47,859 nucleotides of DNA from Pelosinus propionicus DSM 13327 (GTDB lineage: Bacteria; Bacillota; Negativicutes; DSM-13327). A model generated the notes under the pieces. The model did no database searches and was not told the DNA's origin. It saw nothing but the letters and a program-made list of their open reading frames with translations. Position numbers and translations under genes: made by a program. Location: NCBI RefSeq assembly GCF_900114615.1, contig NZ_FOTS01000040.1, positions 1 through 47,859 on the forward strand, written 5' to 3'. Below are positions 25,798 through 33,614 of this stretch, piece after piece. Position 1 is the stretch's first letter. Every line of letters starts with the position of its first letter.

Positions 25798-26589
25798 TTA
25801 AAAATTCTTTAGATTAAATTCTTTCTCACGTAAGGCAAGAACAGCATTATCATACCGCACCTTATGCTGATTCATCGGGTTCATATTAAAGAAATTAGAT
25901 AGCCAGTCTAAGGCTTTCTGCCTATTCTCTAACTTAACACTTAAACCTTGGCTACCCATTTTGATTTCGCTGATTAATCCACCATCCACTTGATCATGAT
26001 CTTTTATATTAAAATAAATTCTTTTAACCATTTTCACATTACCATTTTGATCTATTTGGATATTACCAGCCTTATCAATATCAGGTATCTCTTCCGTTCC
26101 CCATTCTGCAACATCAGTCATATCAGAAAAAGCAATCCGCATATAACGCTCAACAATATCATCGGGCGAAAGCATGACAGCTTGTGATATAAGTTTCTTA
26201 ATTCGATCAACCTCTGCTCTAATATGAGGTTTGGTGAGGTTTTCGTATCCAATTTCTGTCGCTGTATTTTTTGAATACCCTGCCCTAATAGCCGCTTGGG
26301 TTGCATTTCTATTATTAGCAAAAAATTGGCAGAAAAGTTTTTGTTTGTCCGTTAATACATTATCATCTTGTAAAAGAATAACAGGTGCAATATGCACCTG
26401 TTTGCACCCTTTTTTCATTTGCACCTTTTTTTCTTTTCTAGGTGCACTGTTTGCTTTGACTCTTTTCCAATTATGTCTTCGCTTCCAGGACTTAACCGTA
26501 TTAACAGATACCCCATATTTATCAGCAATCTCTTGGTATTTCATGCCAAGTACATAATCTCGTTCAGCATCTACATGCATATCTGCCAT
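25798..26589 (-). CDS. Terminase small subunit, Terminase_2/PBSX type
   Basis: The 263-residue product has an N-terminal helix-turn-helix ([20 protein letters not shown]) as in PBSX-type small terminases. Then comes the Terminase_2 core: [40 protein letters not shown] and [11 protein letters not shown], and a C-terminal part ending in [18 protein letters not shown]. It is the second small-terminase-like gene, besides the P27 gene. It could be the true DNA-binding subunit, a regulator, or a leftover from module exchange. Confidence 0.88.
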   Translation of the reverse strand: MADMHVDAERDYVLGMKYQEIADKYGVSVNTVKSWKRRHNWKRVKANSAPRKEKKVQMKKGCKQVHIAPVILLQDDNVLTDKQKLFCQFFANNRNATQAAIRAGYSKNTATEIGYENLTKPHIRAEVDRIKKLISQAVMLSPDDIVERYMRIAFSDMTDVAEWGTEEIPDIDKAGNIQIDQNGNVKMVKRIYFNIKDHDQVDGGLISEIKMGSQGLSVKLENRQKALDWLSNFFNMNPMNQHKVRYDNAVLALREKEFNLKNF

Positions 26590-26627
26590 TATCTCATCCT
26601 CACCACCTCCCTAAAACCTCCACCATC

Positions 26628-27371
26628 CTACCCGCCCGTACATTTCCTTCTTGCACCCTCAACTCTTTGTCGAGACATCTCAACAAATGCTGCACCCTTT
26701 TCAATACAAATAAATTTACGATCTGTATTTACACAAGCAACCCCCGTACTGCCACTTCCTGAACAATTATCTAATACCGTATCAAACTTATTAGTGTAGG
26801 TTTTGATCAAATATTCAAGAAGGAATACTGATTTCTGTGTTGGATGATAACTCCCACCATCTCCACCATTGATCCTAATGACATCTCGCGGGTACCTGGT
26901 ACCAGTATTATCCCTTGATATTGACTTGAATTGTCTATAAACAGTAGCTTTCCTCGTTCCTGAATCTACCTTACGTTTATATGGCTTCCCTTCGCTCATC
27001 TGAGGATTATATGTTGGTAGTTTTTTATAGAATACCAGTACAACCTCATGACACCGTAAAGGCATTTTCTTAGCATTTAAAAAACCTACTGCTCTATTCT
27101 TCTCCCATATAAGTTCATAACGGAAGAACTTCCTATTGCTATTAATCAAATCCGTTGTAAATGGTTGCTGAGAAAATAATAGAATTGCACCCTTGTCTTT
27201 GATTATTCTGTTATATTGCTCCCATAATAATTCAAAAGGAATTACCGTATCCCATTTACAATCTGTTGTTCCATACGGTGGATCGCAAAGAATTAAATCA
27301 ATTGACTTATCATTAATTTCTTTCATAAGCTCTAAGCAATCACCTTGATGTATTACATTTAAATCTAACAT
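26628..27371 (-). CDS. DNA methyltransferase, N6-adenine/N4-cytosine beta class
   Basis: Start set at ATG 27371 (GAGGTGA seven bases before). The 247-residue product has motif IV DPPYG at residues 30-34 and motif I DNCSGSGSTG at 202-211, the order of beta-class amino methyltransferases. The YHPTQKSVFLLEYLI region is a further family mark. No cognate restriction enzyme is nearby, so it is an orphan methylase that probably protects phage DNA from host restriction or marks packaging-region DNA. Recognition sequence not deducible. Confidence 0.92.
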   Translation of the reverse strand: MLDLNVIHQGDCLELMKEINDKSIDLILCDPPYGTTDCKWDTVIPFELLWEQYNRIIKDKGAILLFSQQPFTTDLINSNRKFFRYELIWEKNRAVGFLNAKKMPLRCHEVVLVFYKKLPTYNPQMSEGKPYKRKVDSGTRKATVYRQFKSISRDNTGTRYPRDVIRINGGDGGSYHPTQKSVFLLEYLIKTYTNKFDTVLDNCSGSGSTGVACVNTDRKFICIEKGAAFVEMSRQRVEGARRKCTGG

Positions 27372-27462
27372 TTTAATCACCTCACTATTTCTTATAGTAG
27401 CTAAAGTTATGCTACATTTATTTACATTCACTGTGAGGCGATATTTACACGGTGCTTTTTTA

Positions 27463-27855
27463 TTAACCTCTAAATGTCCTTAATTCCTGAACCTTTAAAT
27501 CAATTAACTTCTTGACTGCTTGATACTGTTTATCACGTCCCTCTAATTCTGCTTTACCCATGATCAACAAAACTTCTGCCTTCTCTAATAAAGCTGCTTG
27601 ATCAATTATATATGGTTCATTATCCGCCATGGCTTTGACTATTGTTGCTACTTTATAATCCTTATGCATTACCATAGCTTTAGCTAATGACCTTTTATAA
27701 TTTCTTTCTGCAGACTTGAAGCCTATTTCATATCCACCTACTATTTTAGTTAAACGTGCAACCTCATTGGATAACTTGCACCCTAGTTGATGCAACTGAG
27801 GTGCTTCTAATTCCTCTGATATATATTCAGGTAATGTATTAGGATCATACGTCAT
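27463..27855 (-). CDS. Conserved-looking phage protein, helical, unknown
   Basis: The 130-residue product is mostly helical, with LSNEVARLTKIVGGYEIGFK, Lys-rich segments and a C-terminal coiled coil ending KVQELRTFRG. It lacks cysteines in pairs, membrane segments or catalytic motifs. Its start overlaps the stop of the upstream HNH gene by four bases (ATGA). Presence between the late activator and packaging genes suggests a recombination or packaging accessory, but nothing in the sequence shows it. Confidence 0.8.
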   Translation of the reverse strand: MTYDPNTLPEYISEELEAPQLHQLGCKLSNEVARLTKIVGGYEIGFKSAERNYKRSLAKAMVMHKDYKVATIVKAMADNEPYIIDQAALLEKAEVLLIMGKAELEGRDKQYQAVKKLIDLKVQELRTFRG

Positions 27856-28199
27856 ATTTCTTCACCCGCTTGATACTCTCTAAATCTCCATGCTTTATGA
27901 ACTATCTCTTGAATAACTTCTAATGGTTTATTCTCTCGCTTAGCAATAATACTAAATAGTTCATCGTCAGTAATTTCACCCCTATGATCGGCACCATGGC
28001 ACCCCATACCCATAGATGCGGGTCCACATAATTTCAAGCAGTTTTCTTTTATATCTGGTCCCTTGCATCCTTTACCTTTTACATGAGCTACTTCTAAACA
28101 ATAAAAGCCATTCATCCTGCCGCATCTTTCGCAGTAATCAATGGCTTTTACTTTCTTCATCCCTTTAGGGTCTACAACTCTTTTCCTTTTTTCCAACAT
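27852..28199 (-). CDS. HNH-like nuclease/zinc protein
   Basis: The 115-residue product has CERCGR (C23/C26), an EVAHVKGKGCKG segment, ENCLKLCGPA, and GCHGADHRGEI, the arrangement of an HNH or DUF968-like zinc-bound nuclease fold in phages (Cys4 zinc site with central His). A helical C-terminus follows. It overlaps the next gene (ATGA). Nuclease activity is likely but not certain. Confidence 0.75.
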   Translation of the reverse strand: MLEKRKRVVDPKGMKKVKAIDYCERCGRMNGFYCLEVAHVKGKGCKGPDIKENCLKLCGPASMGMGCHGADHRGEITDDELFSIIAKRENKPLEVIQEIVHKAWRFREYQAGEEI

Positions 28200-28226
28200 C
28201 TACATCACCATCCTACCTCTAAGGCG

Positions 28227-28427
28227 TTATTTCAACATGCCCTTTATTCGTTGATCACAACGCCCACCTTTATACTTTGTCATAAGACCATTCAATTCTT
28301 CTTTATGGCACTTGGTGACACACTTACCGCCTATGATCCTTGCTTTAGTTGCAGTACATTCCCTATCTTTAATTTCTGCTTGATTAGAATATATACACTG
28401 AGCATCATCACACTCTAAGCCTTTCAT
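28227..28427 (-). CDS. 66-residue cysteine-rich protein
   Basis: Six cysteines are spread over a short basic protein (ECDDAQCIYS, RECTATKARI, GGKCVTKCHKEE, GGRCDQRIKGM). Spacing suggests one or two metal sites or disulfides. It is the first gene after the terminator that follows the late activator, so it may open the late operon. Family unknown. Confidence 0.7.
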   Translation of the reverse strand: MKGLECDDAQCIYSNQAEIKDRECTATKARIIGGKCVTKCHKEELNGLMTKYKGGRCDQRIKGMLK

Positions 28428-28451
28428 GTGTCACCTCTCTTTTCATATGAC

Positions 28452-28478
28452 AAAAGCCGTCCCTGTATAGGACGGCTT
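28452..28478 (-). terminator. Hairpin terminator after the RinA-like gene
   Basis: A 9-bp stem AAGCCGTCC / GGACGGCTT with a seven-base loop is followed on the minus strand by TTTTG. It lies between the late-activator gene and the late genes. The T-run is short, so termination may be partial. Confidence 0.6.
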
Positions 28479-28550
28479 ACTTCGATCTTCTTTTACTTAC
28501 TATCAATTTACCACGACCTAAGTCAAATTTCCATGACATAATACTGACAT

Positions 28551-29003
28551 TTATACAGCCTGTAAAGCCGTTACACCAAACAACGCCACAGCAAACTTCT
28601 TTATAATCTCTTTTTTAAGCCTCCATAAATGTCTTTCGGTATATTGCACTTCCTCTGCAATATATGTCATACTCTTTTTCTCCACATAATACATGAATAA
28701 TATATCTCTATATCGCTCACAGCCTTCATTTTGACTAATGATACTTAATACAGATTCTACTTTATCAATTTCTTCTATCGTAGCATCTTTCATTTTCTTC
28801 CACATTTGCAATTCATACATTTGATTAAGCGTGTTGCATGGCTTACCTGCTCGTATACCCGTCACATCCATAGACACAGCAGATATTTCTTTTGGAGCAG
28901 TCTGCCATGACAACTTTGCAATCATATAATTAGCATGTTTTATGCTTTGATACAATTCCCTGTAATATCGTAAATAATTTTCTGCCTCCCTAATACAATT
29001 CAT
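28551..29003 (-). CDS. RinA/ArpU-family late transcription activator
   Basis: The 150-residue product has an N-terminal helical segment with the NYLRYYRELYQSIKHANYMI pattern and a C-terminal sigma-region-4-like helix-turn-helix (YVEKKSMTYIAEEVQYTERH, LWRLKKEIIKKF). This is the layout of RinA/ArpU regulators that switch on phage packaging and morphogenesis genes. It is encoded at the early-to-late boundary and is followed by a terminator and the late operon. Confidence 0.88.
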   Translation of the reverse strand: MNCIREAENYLRYYRELYQSIKHANYMIAKLSWQTAPKEISAVSMDVTGIRAGKPCNTLNQMYELQMWKKMKDATIEEIDKVESVLSIISQNEGCERYRDILFMYYVEKKSMTYIAEEVQYTERHLWRLKKEIIKKFAVALFGVTALQAV

Positions 29004-29068
29004 ATAATTACCCCCACATTATTATTCAATTACTACATTCCAGATAATGCGTTCATTAAACACCTGTA

Positions 29069-29091
29069 GGGAGGTCTTAGCCTCCCTTTTT
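29069..29091 (+). terminator. Hairpin with T-tract on the plus strand
   Basis: GGGAGG-TCTTAG-CCTCCC followed by TTTTT is a small rho-independent terminator shape for plus-strand transcription, although every nearby gene is on the minus strand. It may stop antisense transcription or act in both directions. Confidence 0.55.
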
Positions 29092-29103
29092 AATCTTATA
29101 TTA

Positions 29104-29268
29104 TTATGCTTTCTTCTTTAATTCTTCAATAACCTTTTTGGCACGTTCTCGGTCATTATCACTATGAAAGGAGAACTTTCCATCGTGGCATATTCGATAA
29201 CTGATACCCGCCCGATTGAATGCTTCAAGCAAATCCACTGCATCTTCAAGATCATATTCTATACTCAT
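29104..29268 (-). CDS. 54-residue protein coupled to parB
   Basis: ATG 29268 overlaps the parB stop (ATGA) with GAAGGTG before it. The 54-residue product is acidic then basic, MSIEYDLEDAVDLLEAFNRA, then SFHSDNDRERAKKVIEELKK. Predicted beta-hairpin and a C-terminal helix. Coupling to parB suggests joint expression; function unknown. Confidence 0.7.
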   Translation of the reverse strand: MSIEYDLEDAVDLLEAFNRAGISYRICHDGKFSFHSDNDRERAKKVIEELKKKA

Positions 29269-30203
29269 AATGCACCTTCTTTATCATTACTAACCTCTGG
29301 CAAATACTGTTCTATTACTGATAGTTTTATAAAACATTGTTTAATCTCCGCTTGCATGGTAGGAGTCCTTGCTATCAAATGCTTTAAAATACCTCTGATA
29401 TAATTACCTGCATTTTCAGCATTCTTACGCTCTTGTTCAGTTATTGTTGCCTTTGCCTGTTTTTTCGATGCACTTTTCTTGGCAGATTTTTCTTTTACAT
29501 CTTTTAAACTTGTTTCTCCTTTGACTTTATGCTGCTCATAGGCTTCTTTCTGTTTTTCTTGCGGCATTTTTGATAATTCAGCGGCAGTAGAAATGTTTAT
29601 ATTATCTTTCTTAAGTTCTTCTTTAAATTCAGGAGCTAGGTTATTGTTTATAGCATCCATTCGCCCTACTTGGGTAGTAGATATATTTAACGCTCCTGCT
29701 AATAGTTCTCTTACCCGCCCTGGCAGATCATGCTCTTTCTTATATTCCGCAAATAATTCTTTCAGCCGTGATAGCTGCTCGACCTTTTCCCAATCACTTA
29801 ATTCCCGCGTGGTATAGTTAGTACTGATAAGAAGCATTTTTTCTTCTATGTCGTTACTGCTGGTTACCAAGCAAGGGACTAACTCAAATTTCTTTTTGCC
29901 TTCCTCCACTAGCATTATGCTTGCCATTCTGCGACGATGCCCTGCAACGACTTTATGCTTATTACTGTCCTTTATAGGCTTAACTATTAGGTTCTGCTGT
30001 ACCCCAAACAATTCTATTGAGTCCTTTAGGTCTGCAACATCTTCCACTGAGTAAAAGTTATCTTCCGATGGTTTCAAGTCATACACACTAAGCCATACCA
30101 CTTTAAAAGCATTACCCACCCCTGTAGCATCTGTGTTTAATTCCTTATTAGATTTTGAATTTGAATTTAATAAATCTGTTAGGCTGAAACCTTTCTTCGC
30201 CAC
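29265..30203 (-). CDS. parB: ParB-like partition protein
   Basis: GTG 30203 (AGAGGGG seven bases before) is a better start than an ATG at 30242, which lies inside a palindrome. The 312-residue product has the ParB N-terminal domain with the nucleotide-binding box VAGHRRRMA (residues ~87-95), the YTTRELSDWEKVEQLSRLKE segment, a helix-turn-helix (LAGALNISTTQVGRMDAI), and a Lys-rich linker with a C-terminal helical part. With ParA next door it should segregate a replicon. A purely regulatory ParB-like role in a phage is also possible. Confidence 0.9.
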   Translation of the reverse strand: MAKKGFSLTDLLNSNSKSNKELNTDATGVGNAFKVVWLSVYDLKPSEDNFYSVEDVADLKDSIELFGVQQNLIVKPIKDSNKHKVVAGHRRRMASIMLVEEGKKKFELVPCLVTSSNDIEEKMLLISTNYTTRELSDWEKVEQLSRLKELFAEYKKEHDLPGRVRELLAGALNISTTQVGRMDAINNNLAPEFKEELKKDNINISTAAELSKMPQEKQKEAYEQHKVKGETSLKDVKEKSAKKSASKKQAKATITEQERKNAENAGNYIRGILKHLIARTPTMQAEIKQCFIKLSVIEQYLPEVSNDKEGAL

Positions 30204-30219
30204 TTCTCCACCCCTCTGT

Positions 30220-30244
30220 AAATGTGTCCGAATTGGACACATTT
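30220..30244. promoter_or_regulatory. Palindrome upstream of parB: candidate parS or operator
   Basis: Arms AAATGTGTCC and GGACACATTT (10 bp, perfect) flank GAATT. It occupies the 43-bp gap between parB and the preceding gene, just upstream of the parB ribosome site. Such sites serve as ParB-binding centromeres or as operators. No second copy was seen in the window by eye. Confidence 0.65.
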
Positions 30245-30246
30245 TT

Positions 30247-30498
30247 CTATTGGTCGTTTATCTTTACTTTGCAAACATGAATTATCTTATCTATATCAGG
30301 ATGATTGAAGTAAAAGCCGTTATCATCTTTCCCTTCTTTATCCCTTTTCCCGCCCTCTGGGTATGGTACAGAATAATAATCCCATGCTTTCATTGTTTTA
30401 AAATGAATGACTCTTTTTCCAGTGATAAGATAGTTCCCAACTTCTCCATGATGCTCTACCTCAACAATAGAGCCTATATTGATTAAAACTTCTTTCAT
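30247..30498 (-). CDS. DUF4176-like small protein between parA and parB
   Basis: The 83-residue product shows INIGSIVEVEHHGEVGNYLI, DYYSVPYPEGG and GFYFNHPDIDKIIHV, the conserved skeleton of DUF4176 proteins. Members elsewhere are often found near type VII secretion genes of Firmicutes; here it is within a partition cassette. It overlaps parA by four bases and is followed by the palindrome. Molecular function unknown. Confidence 0.75.
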   Translation of the reverse strand: MKEVLINIGSIVEVEHHGEVGNYLITGKRVIHFKTMKAWDYYSVPYPEGGKRDKEGKDDNGFYFNHPDIDKIIHVCKVKINDQ

Positions 30499-31262
30499 TG
30501 CTTATCCCCTAGATACTCTTCCACGAAAGACAGATAATCTTTTGCCGCTCCACATCTTGGGGAATACTCAACAATTGGCAAACCTGCAAATGTACTTTCA
30601 TCTACCTTATCTGCTGTTCTACGAATATGTGTTGCAAATATGGGGTATTGTGTTTGGTCAGTTAAATACGCTTTTCCTTGGCGATTTACTTCATTATTGA
30701 CATATTGAGTCACGAGACAACCTCTAAAGTTAAGATCTGGATTAAATTTTCTAACTTCTTCAAATTGGTCAACGAGTATCTCTAGTCCATCAAAACTATA
30801 CTGATCTATTTTGATTGGCACTATAACCGAATGAGCAGCTACCAGGCTATTAATTATGCTGATATTTATATCGGGAGCATTATCTATTATGCAATAATCA
30901 TATTCTGACTCAACTTGTTCTAAGGCTTTTTTCAATATGGTCTGCTGTTCCCTTGATTCATCCATACTTATCTTAAGGTTAGCAGTTAGCAAATTCATAT
31001 TTGCAGCAATCATGTCTAAATTCGCATATCGTGTGTGTTGAATAGCGTTATGAATATCATAATTCTTTTCAATAAGCACATCAGCTATACTTGGGTGATC
31101 ATAACCATGTAATCTATAAAATTTAGATGCATTGCCTTGCTTATCATCGTCTATAAGCAATACGCGTTTATTATGAACTGTAGCTAATATGTGTGCCTTA
31201 TTGACAGATGTTGTAGTCTTGGCTATCCCGCCTTTTAAATTACTGAATACTGTTATTTCCAT
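30495..31262 (-). CDS. parA: ParA/Soj-family partition ATPase
   Basis: Start set at ATG 31262 (AAGGAG nine bases before). The 255-residue product has the deviant Walker A KGGIAKTTT (residues 10-18), LLIDDDKQGN (switch I/A'), YCIIDNAPD (Walker B region) and the usual C-terminal helix. No N-terminal helix-turn-helix is present, so it is a type Ib-like or Soj-like ATPase. It starts within the end of the upstream gene and is followed by the DUF4176-like and parB genes. Confidence 0.93.
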   Translation of the reverse strand: MEITVFSNLKGGIAKTTTSVNKAHILATVHNKRVLLIDDDKQGNASKFYRLHGYDHPSIADVLIEKNYDIHNAIQHTRYANLDMIAANMNLLTANLKISMDESREQQTILKKALEQVESEYDYCIIDNAPDINISIINSLVAAHSVIVPIKIDQYSFDGLEILVDQFEEVRKFNPDLNFRGCLVTQYVNNEVNRQGKAYLTDQTQYPIFATHIRRTADKVDESTFAGLPIVEYSPRCGAAKDYLSFVEEYLGDKQ

Positions 31263-31500
31263 GGAAAGCAACTCCTTGTGATTTTTCAAGTAACTTAAAC
31301 TCGCAGTAATATTTCAGTACGCATCCACTTTTATCATTTTCTACTTTTCTGCATGGGTTAGATTGATAGACTCCCTTACATGGGATATATTCTCTTAATT
31401 CTTCAAACCTTTTTTCTACTGCATTACCTAGCCTTGCATGCCTAGCTTCTTTTTTATCCCGCCCACGTAGCTCCGCTATTTCTTCTCTAGTCATTGCCAT
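31240..31500 (-). CDS. Small Cys-containing protein upstream of parA
   Basis: Start set at ATG 31500, nine bases from GGAGG; ATG 31506 is also possible. The ~86-residue product is basic at the N-terminus (REEIAELRGRDKKEARHARL) and has four cysteines in CKGVYQSNPCRKV and CVLKYYCEF. It overlaps parA by 23 bp and the upstream gene by 14 bp. No family recognised; possibly metal-binding. Confidence 0.7.
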   Translation of the reverse strand: MAMTREEIAELRGRDKKEARHARLGNAVEKRFEELREYIPCKGVYQSNPCRKVENDKSGCVLKYYCEFKLLEKSQGVAFHGNNSIQ

Positions 31501-31666
31501 GGTCATTTTCCTCCAGTGACTCTGCTTCGCTATATGCGTCTGGTCCTTCGCCATATTCTTCTGCACACCTTTTCGAGCTAGGATGCAAATACATGCACCC
31601 ACTGCCTGACACAGAACAATCCCAACGCCCACTATCTGGATCATATGTTGCACATTTACATGACAT
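31487..31666 (-). CDS. 59-residue cysteine-rich protein
   Basis: ATG 31666 follows AGGAGGGACAAGCATA. The product has MSCKCATYDPDSGRWDCSVS, then GCMYLHPSSKRCAEEYGEG and an acidic tail. CxC plus further Cys/His spaced like a small zinc site. It overlaps both neighbours, in a tight series of tiny genes. Function unknown. Confidence 0.7.
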   Translation of the reverse strand: MSCKCATYDPDSGRWDCSVSGSGCMYLHPSSKRCAEEYGEGPDAYSEAESLEENDHGND

Positions 31667-31811
31667 TATGCTTGTCCCTCCTGTTTGAGTGCTTCCCTGG
31701 TTGATTTATAAAAACATCCACGCACTTACTGATTATTTTAGTAGGTTGATGGAAAGCCGCTTTGCGATAATCGAATCCTTTTGGTATCTCCTTTATCCTA
31801 GCTTCTTGCAT
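31656..31811 (-). CDS. 51-residue basic protein
   Basis: ATG 31811 follows AAGGGAG at good spacing; the frame ends with TAA 31658-31656 inside the next gene's start region. The product, MQEARIKEIPKGFDYRKAAF then ending KHSNRRDKHNVM, is basic and has no motif I recognise. Overlaps on both ends (19 and 11 bp) are in keeping with the style of this operon. Confidence 0.65.
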   Translation of the reverse strand: MQEARIKEIPKGFDYRKAAFHQPTKIISKCVDVFINQPGKHSNRRDKHNVM

Positions 31812-32578
31812 TTCGATTCTCCCTTCACATGTTTAATGTGTAGCTCCAGGATTGGAATTGCATTACGTACTGATAATTCAGTTTCTCCCCGTTCGAATGT
31901 TTGGAGATAAGCGGCAACGGCTTTTTCATCATCAAATTTATATTCAAAGTGCGGTGCTCCGAATATCCAGTTATCTCTTCCGCAGTGATAGCGACCGCCC
32001 CGCATAGCATTGCGTCTATCCCCGTCCCATGGTTTTTTCTCGATAACCGAATAATATGTCTTGCCAAAATTGTTTTCGGTCATTACAGCGTAGTTTGGGG
32101 ATACGCCTCGCACCTTCATAGGCTTCTTCCAGTCGTTGACCTTGATCAAATCTCCTACCTTGATAGTGTCTAATAGCTCTTTGGTTACTTCTGTATAGGT
32201 AGTATAGCTAACGATTCCGCAGAATGGGCAATATTTAGGATTAATATCGTGCTGACCATCACAAGGGATTTCTTCCCCTACTTGAAGATTAATCACACAA
32301 GCATTGCATATTTGCCCTCCGCATTTTTTACAATTATAGATATCTTCATCAATTGGATTGTCAGTATCTCTGCAGCAGTCGCATAAATAATAACCCGTTT
32401 TAATGTTTTCCTCTCGGAATCTGATCGGCTTTTTGCATGTGCCACAACGGTATGCAGGTCCAAAATCATCTACTATAACCTCTTCCCCGCATATAGGGCA
32501 AGGAAACTCATATTCGTTATCTTTTTTTATGGCATTGCCCTCAAAAATTTCTTCATCATAACCTCTTACTAATTCCAT
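31793..32578 (-). CDS. Multi-zinc-ribbon protein
   Basis: Start at ATG 32578 (GGGAGG seven bases before). The 261-residue product has a series of zinc knuckles: CPICGE, CGTCKK, CDCCRD, CKKCGG-QICNAC and CPFCG within residues 25-125. A C-terminal domain follows (VGDLIKVNDWKKPMKVRGVS, YYSVIEKKPWDGDRR, FERGETELSVRNAIPI) that recurs in phage proteins. Probably binds nucleic acid or protein. Role in the phage cycle unknown. Confidence 0.8.
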   Translation of the reverse strand: MELVRGYDEEIFEGNAIKKDNEYEFPCPICGEEVIVDDFGPAYRCGTCKKPIRFREENIKTGYYLCDCCRDTDNPIDEDIYNCKKCGGQICNACVINLQVGEEIPCDGQHDINPKYCPFCGIVSYTTYTEVTKELLDTIKVGDLIKVNDWKKPMKVRGVSPNYAVMTENNFGKTYYSVIEKKPWDGDRRNAMRGGRYHCGRDNWIFGAPHFEYKFDDEKAVAAYLQTFERGETELSVRNAIPILELHIKHVKGESKCKKLG

Positions 32579-32721
32579 CACTCTGCCTCCCTCTGTTTTC
32601 CTATAACGTAATCCGCACAACACTTGCAAACTCTAAACACTTTACCATTATGCTTATTTTTAATTGCCATAGTAGCAGTATGTTTTTCGCACAATTCGCA
32701 ATTAATATTTTTAACATTCAT
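32578..32721 (-). CDS. 47-residue zinc-ribbon protein
   Basis: ATG 32721 is preceded by GGGGGCAGAGTG and overlaps the upstream TGA by one base; its own TGA overlaps the next ATG. The product has CELCEKH and VCKCCADYV, a two-knuckle zinc ribbon with a KNKHNGKVFR strand between. Many small phage and host proteins share this fold; function unknown. Confidence 0.7.
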   Translation of the reverse strand: MNVKNINCELCEKHTATMAIKNKHNGKVFRVCKCCADYVIGKQREAE

Positions 32722-33131
32722 CACTCTGCCCCCAATACGGCTAGTAAGGCTGCCTTACATATTGCCTCTTGTGCTGTTTTGCATCTAACCCAATCAATTA
32801 TTAATTCGATACCATTGCTATCCCAAACAGAAAAATTATACGTATCGCGATTCATAGCAAAAGCCATATATAAACCTTTTCTTTTTAACGCCTCTACAAC
32901 TTCCCACGCCTCTGAAATATCAGTGCTTGGATTAAATTTCCTTGTATTACCTAACCCGCGTAGCATTCTTAGTCTTCGATTACTGTCCCAAAACGTAGAA
33001 TTTCCAAATCCAGTATCTTCCCACTTCATTACCTCTGCGGCTACTTGTTTATCTAGTTCACGCCCTGGAACCATTTTTAATATCTGCTCTCTGGCAACTA
33101 ATTGATCTATTTGCTCATAATCAGCTTTCAT
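32721..33131 (-). CDS. Phage ABA-sandwich domain protein
   Basis: Start set at ATG 33131 (GGAGGTAAAGCC upstream, ATGA overlap). The 136-residue product shows the phage ABA sandwich pattern: VAAEVMKWEDTGFGNSTFWD, FNPSTDISEAWEVVEALKRK, FSVWDSNG and TAQEAICKAALLAVLGAE. These proteins are common in early regions of Firmicute phages; biochemical role unknown. Confidence 0.82.
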   Translation of the reverse strand: MKADYEQIDQLVAREQILKMVPGRELDKQVAAEVMKWEDTGFGNSTFWDSNRRLRMLRGLGNTRKFNPSTDISEAWEVVEALKRKGLYMAFAMNRDTYNFSVWDSNGIELIIDWVRCKTAQEAICKAALLAVLGAE

Positions 33132-33613
33132 GGCTTTACCTCCGCTTTGCTGGTTAAACAATCAGCGCACTCTGTTTCATCGTCGTTATCGGTCAACTTT
33201 TCTCCGCAACATTCACAAATTCTACTTTCACATTCGGTACAACGCCAATTATTCTGGCTTTCTTGACTCTGATAGTCTACATATTCTTCATAGGTGCAAC
33301 CTTCTGAATCTTCGCCTATACCTCTAGTTGTTATTCCGCAAAACCTGCAAGTACCTGTAACCAACTCACCTTCGACCTTTATATCGCTTTCGTTTTTATC
33401 AATTTCAATCCGGGGATAGCATATTTCTTCTCGAAGAATATCAGCTTCGTTCGACCATATAATAAAATCATCATCATTAACAGTGCCATCTCTAGGACTA
33501 GTATCTTTTGTGGTTTCTTTATGGATATATTCTAAGATTCCAAACTCATGCATTGCGTTGAAAAGCCTTGTTATCAAGTCTTTTTCAGCTTGATTAGCTA
33601 CTATGATTTTCAT
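33128..33613 (-). CDS. Zinc-finger phage protein
   Basis: Start at ATG 33613 with GGTGAG before it. The 161-residue product has a helical N-terminus and a zinc-ribbon-rich C-terminus: CRFCG, WRCTECESRICECCGEKLT and CADC. It overlaps the next gene (ATGA). Likely nucleic-acid or protein binding; no family name can be given. Confidence 0.75.
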   Translation of the reverse strand: MKIIVANQAEKDLITRLFNAMHEFGILEYIHKETTKDTSPRDGTVNDDDFIIWSNEADILREEICYPRIEIDKNESDIKVEGELVTGTCRFCGITTRGIGEDSEGCTYEEYVDYQSQESQNNWRCTECESRICECCGEKLTDNDDETECADCLTSKAEVKP

Positions 33614-33614
33614 T

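Noticed and set aside
30220-30242. ATG 30242 as the parB start
   Set aside because: It lies inside the palindrome and lacks a ribosome site; GTG 30203 has AGAGGGG at proper distance.
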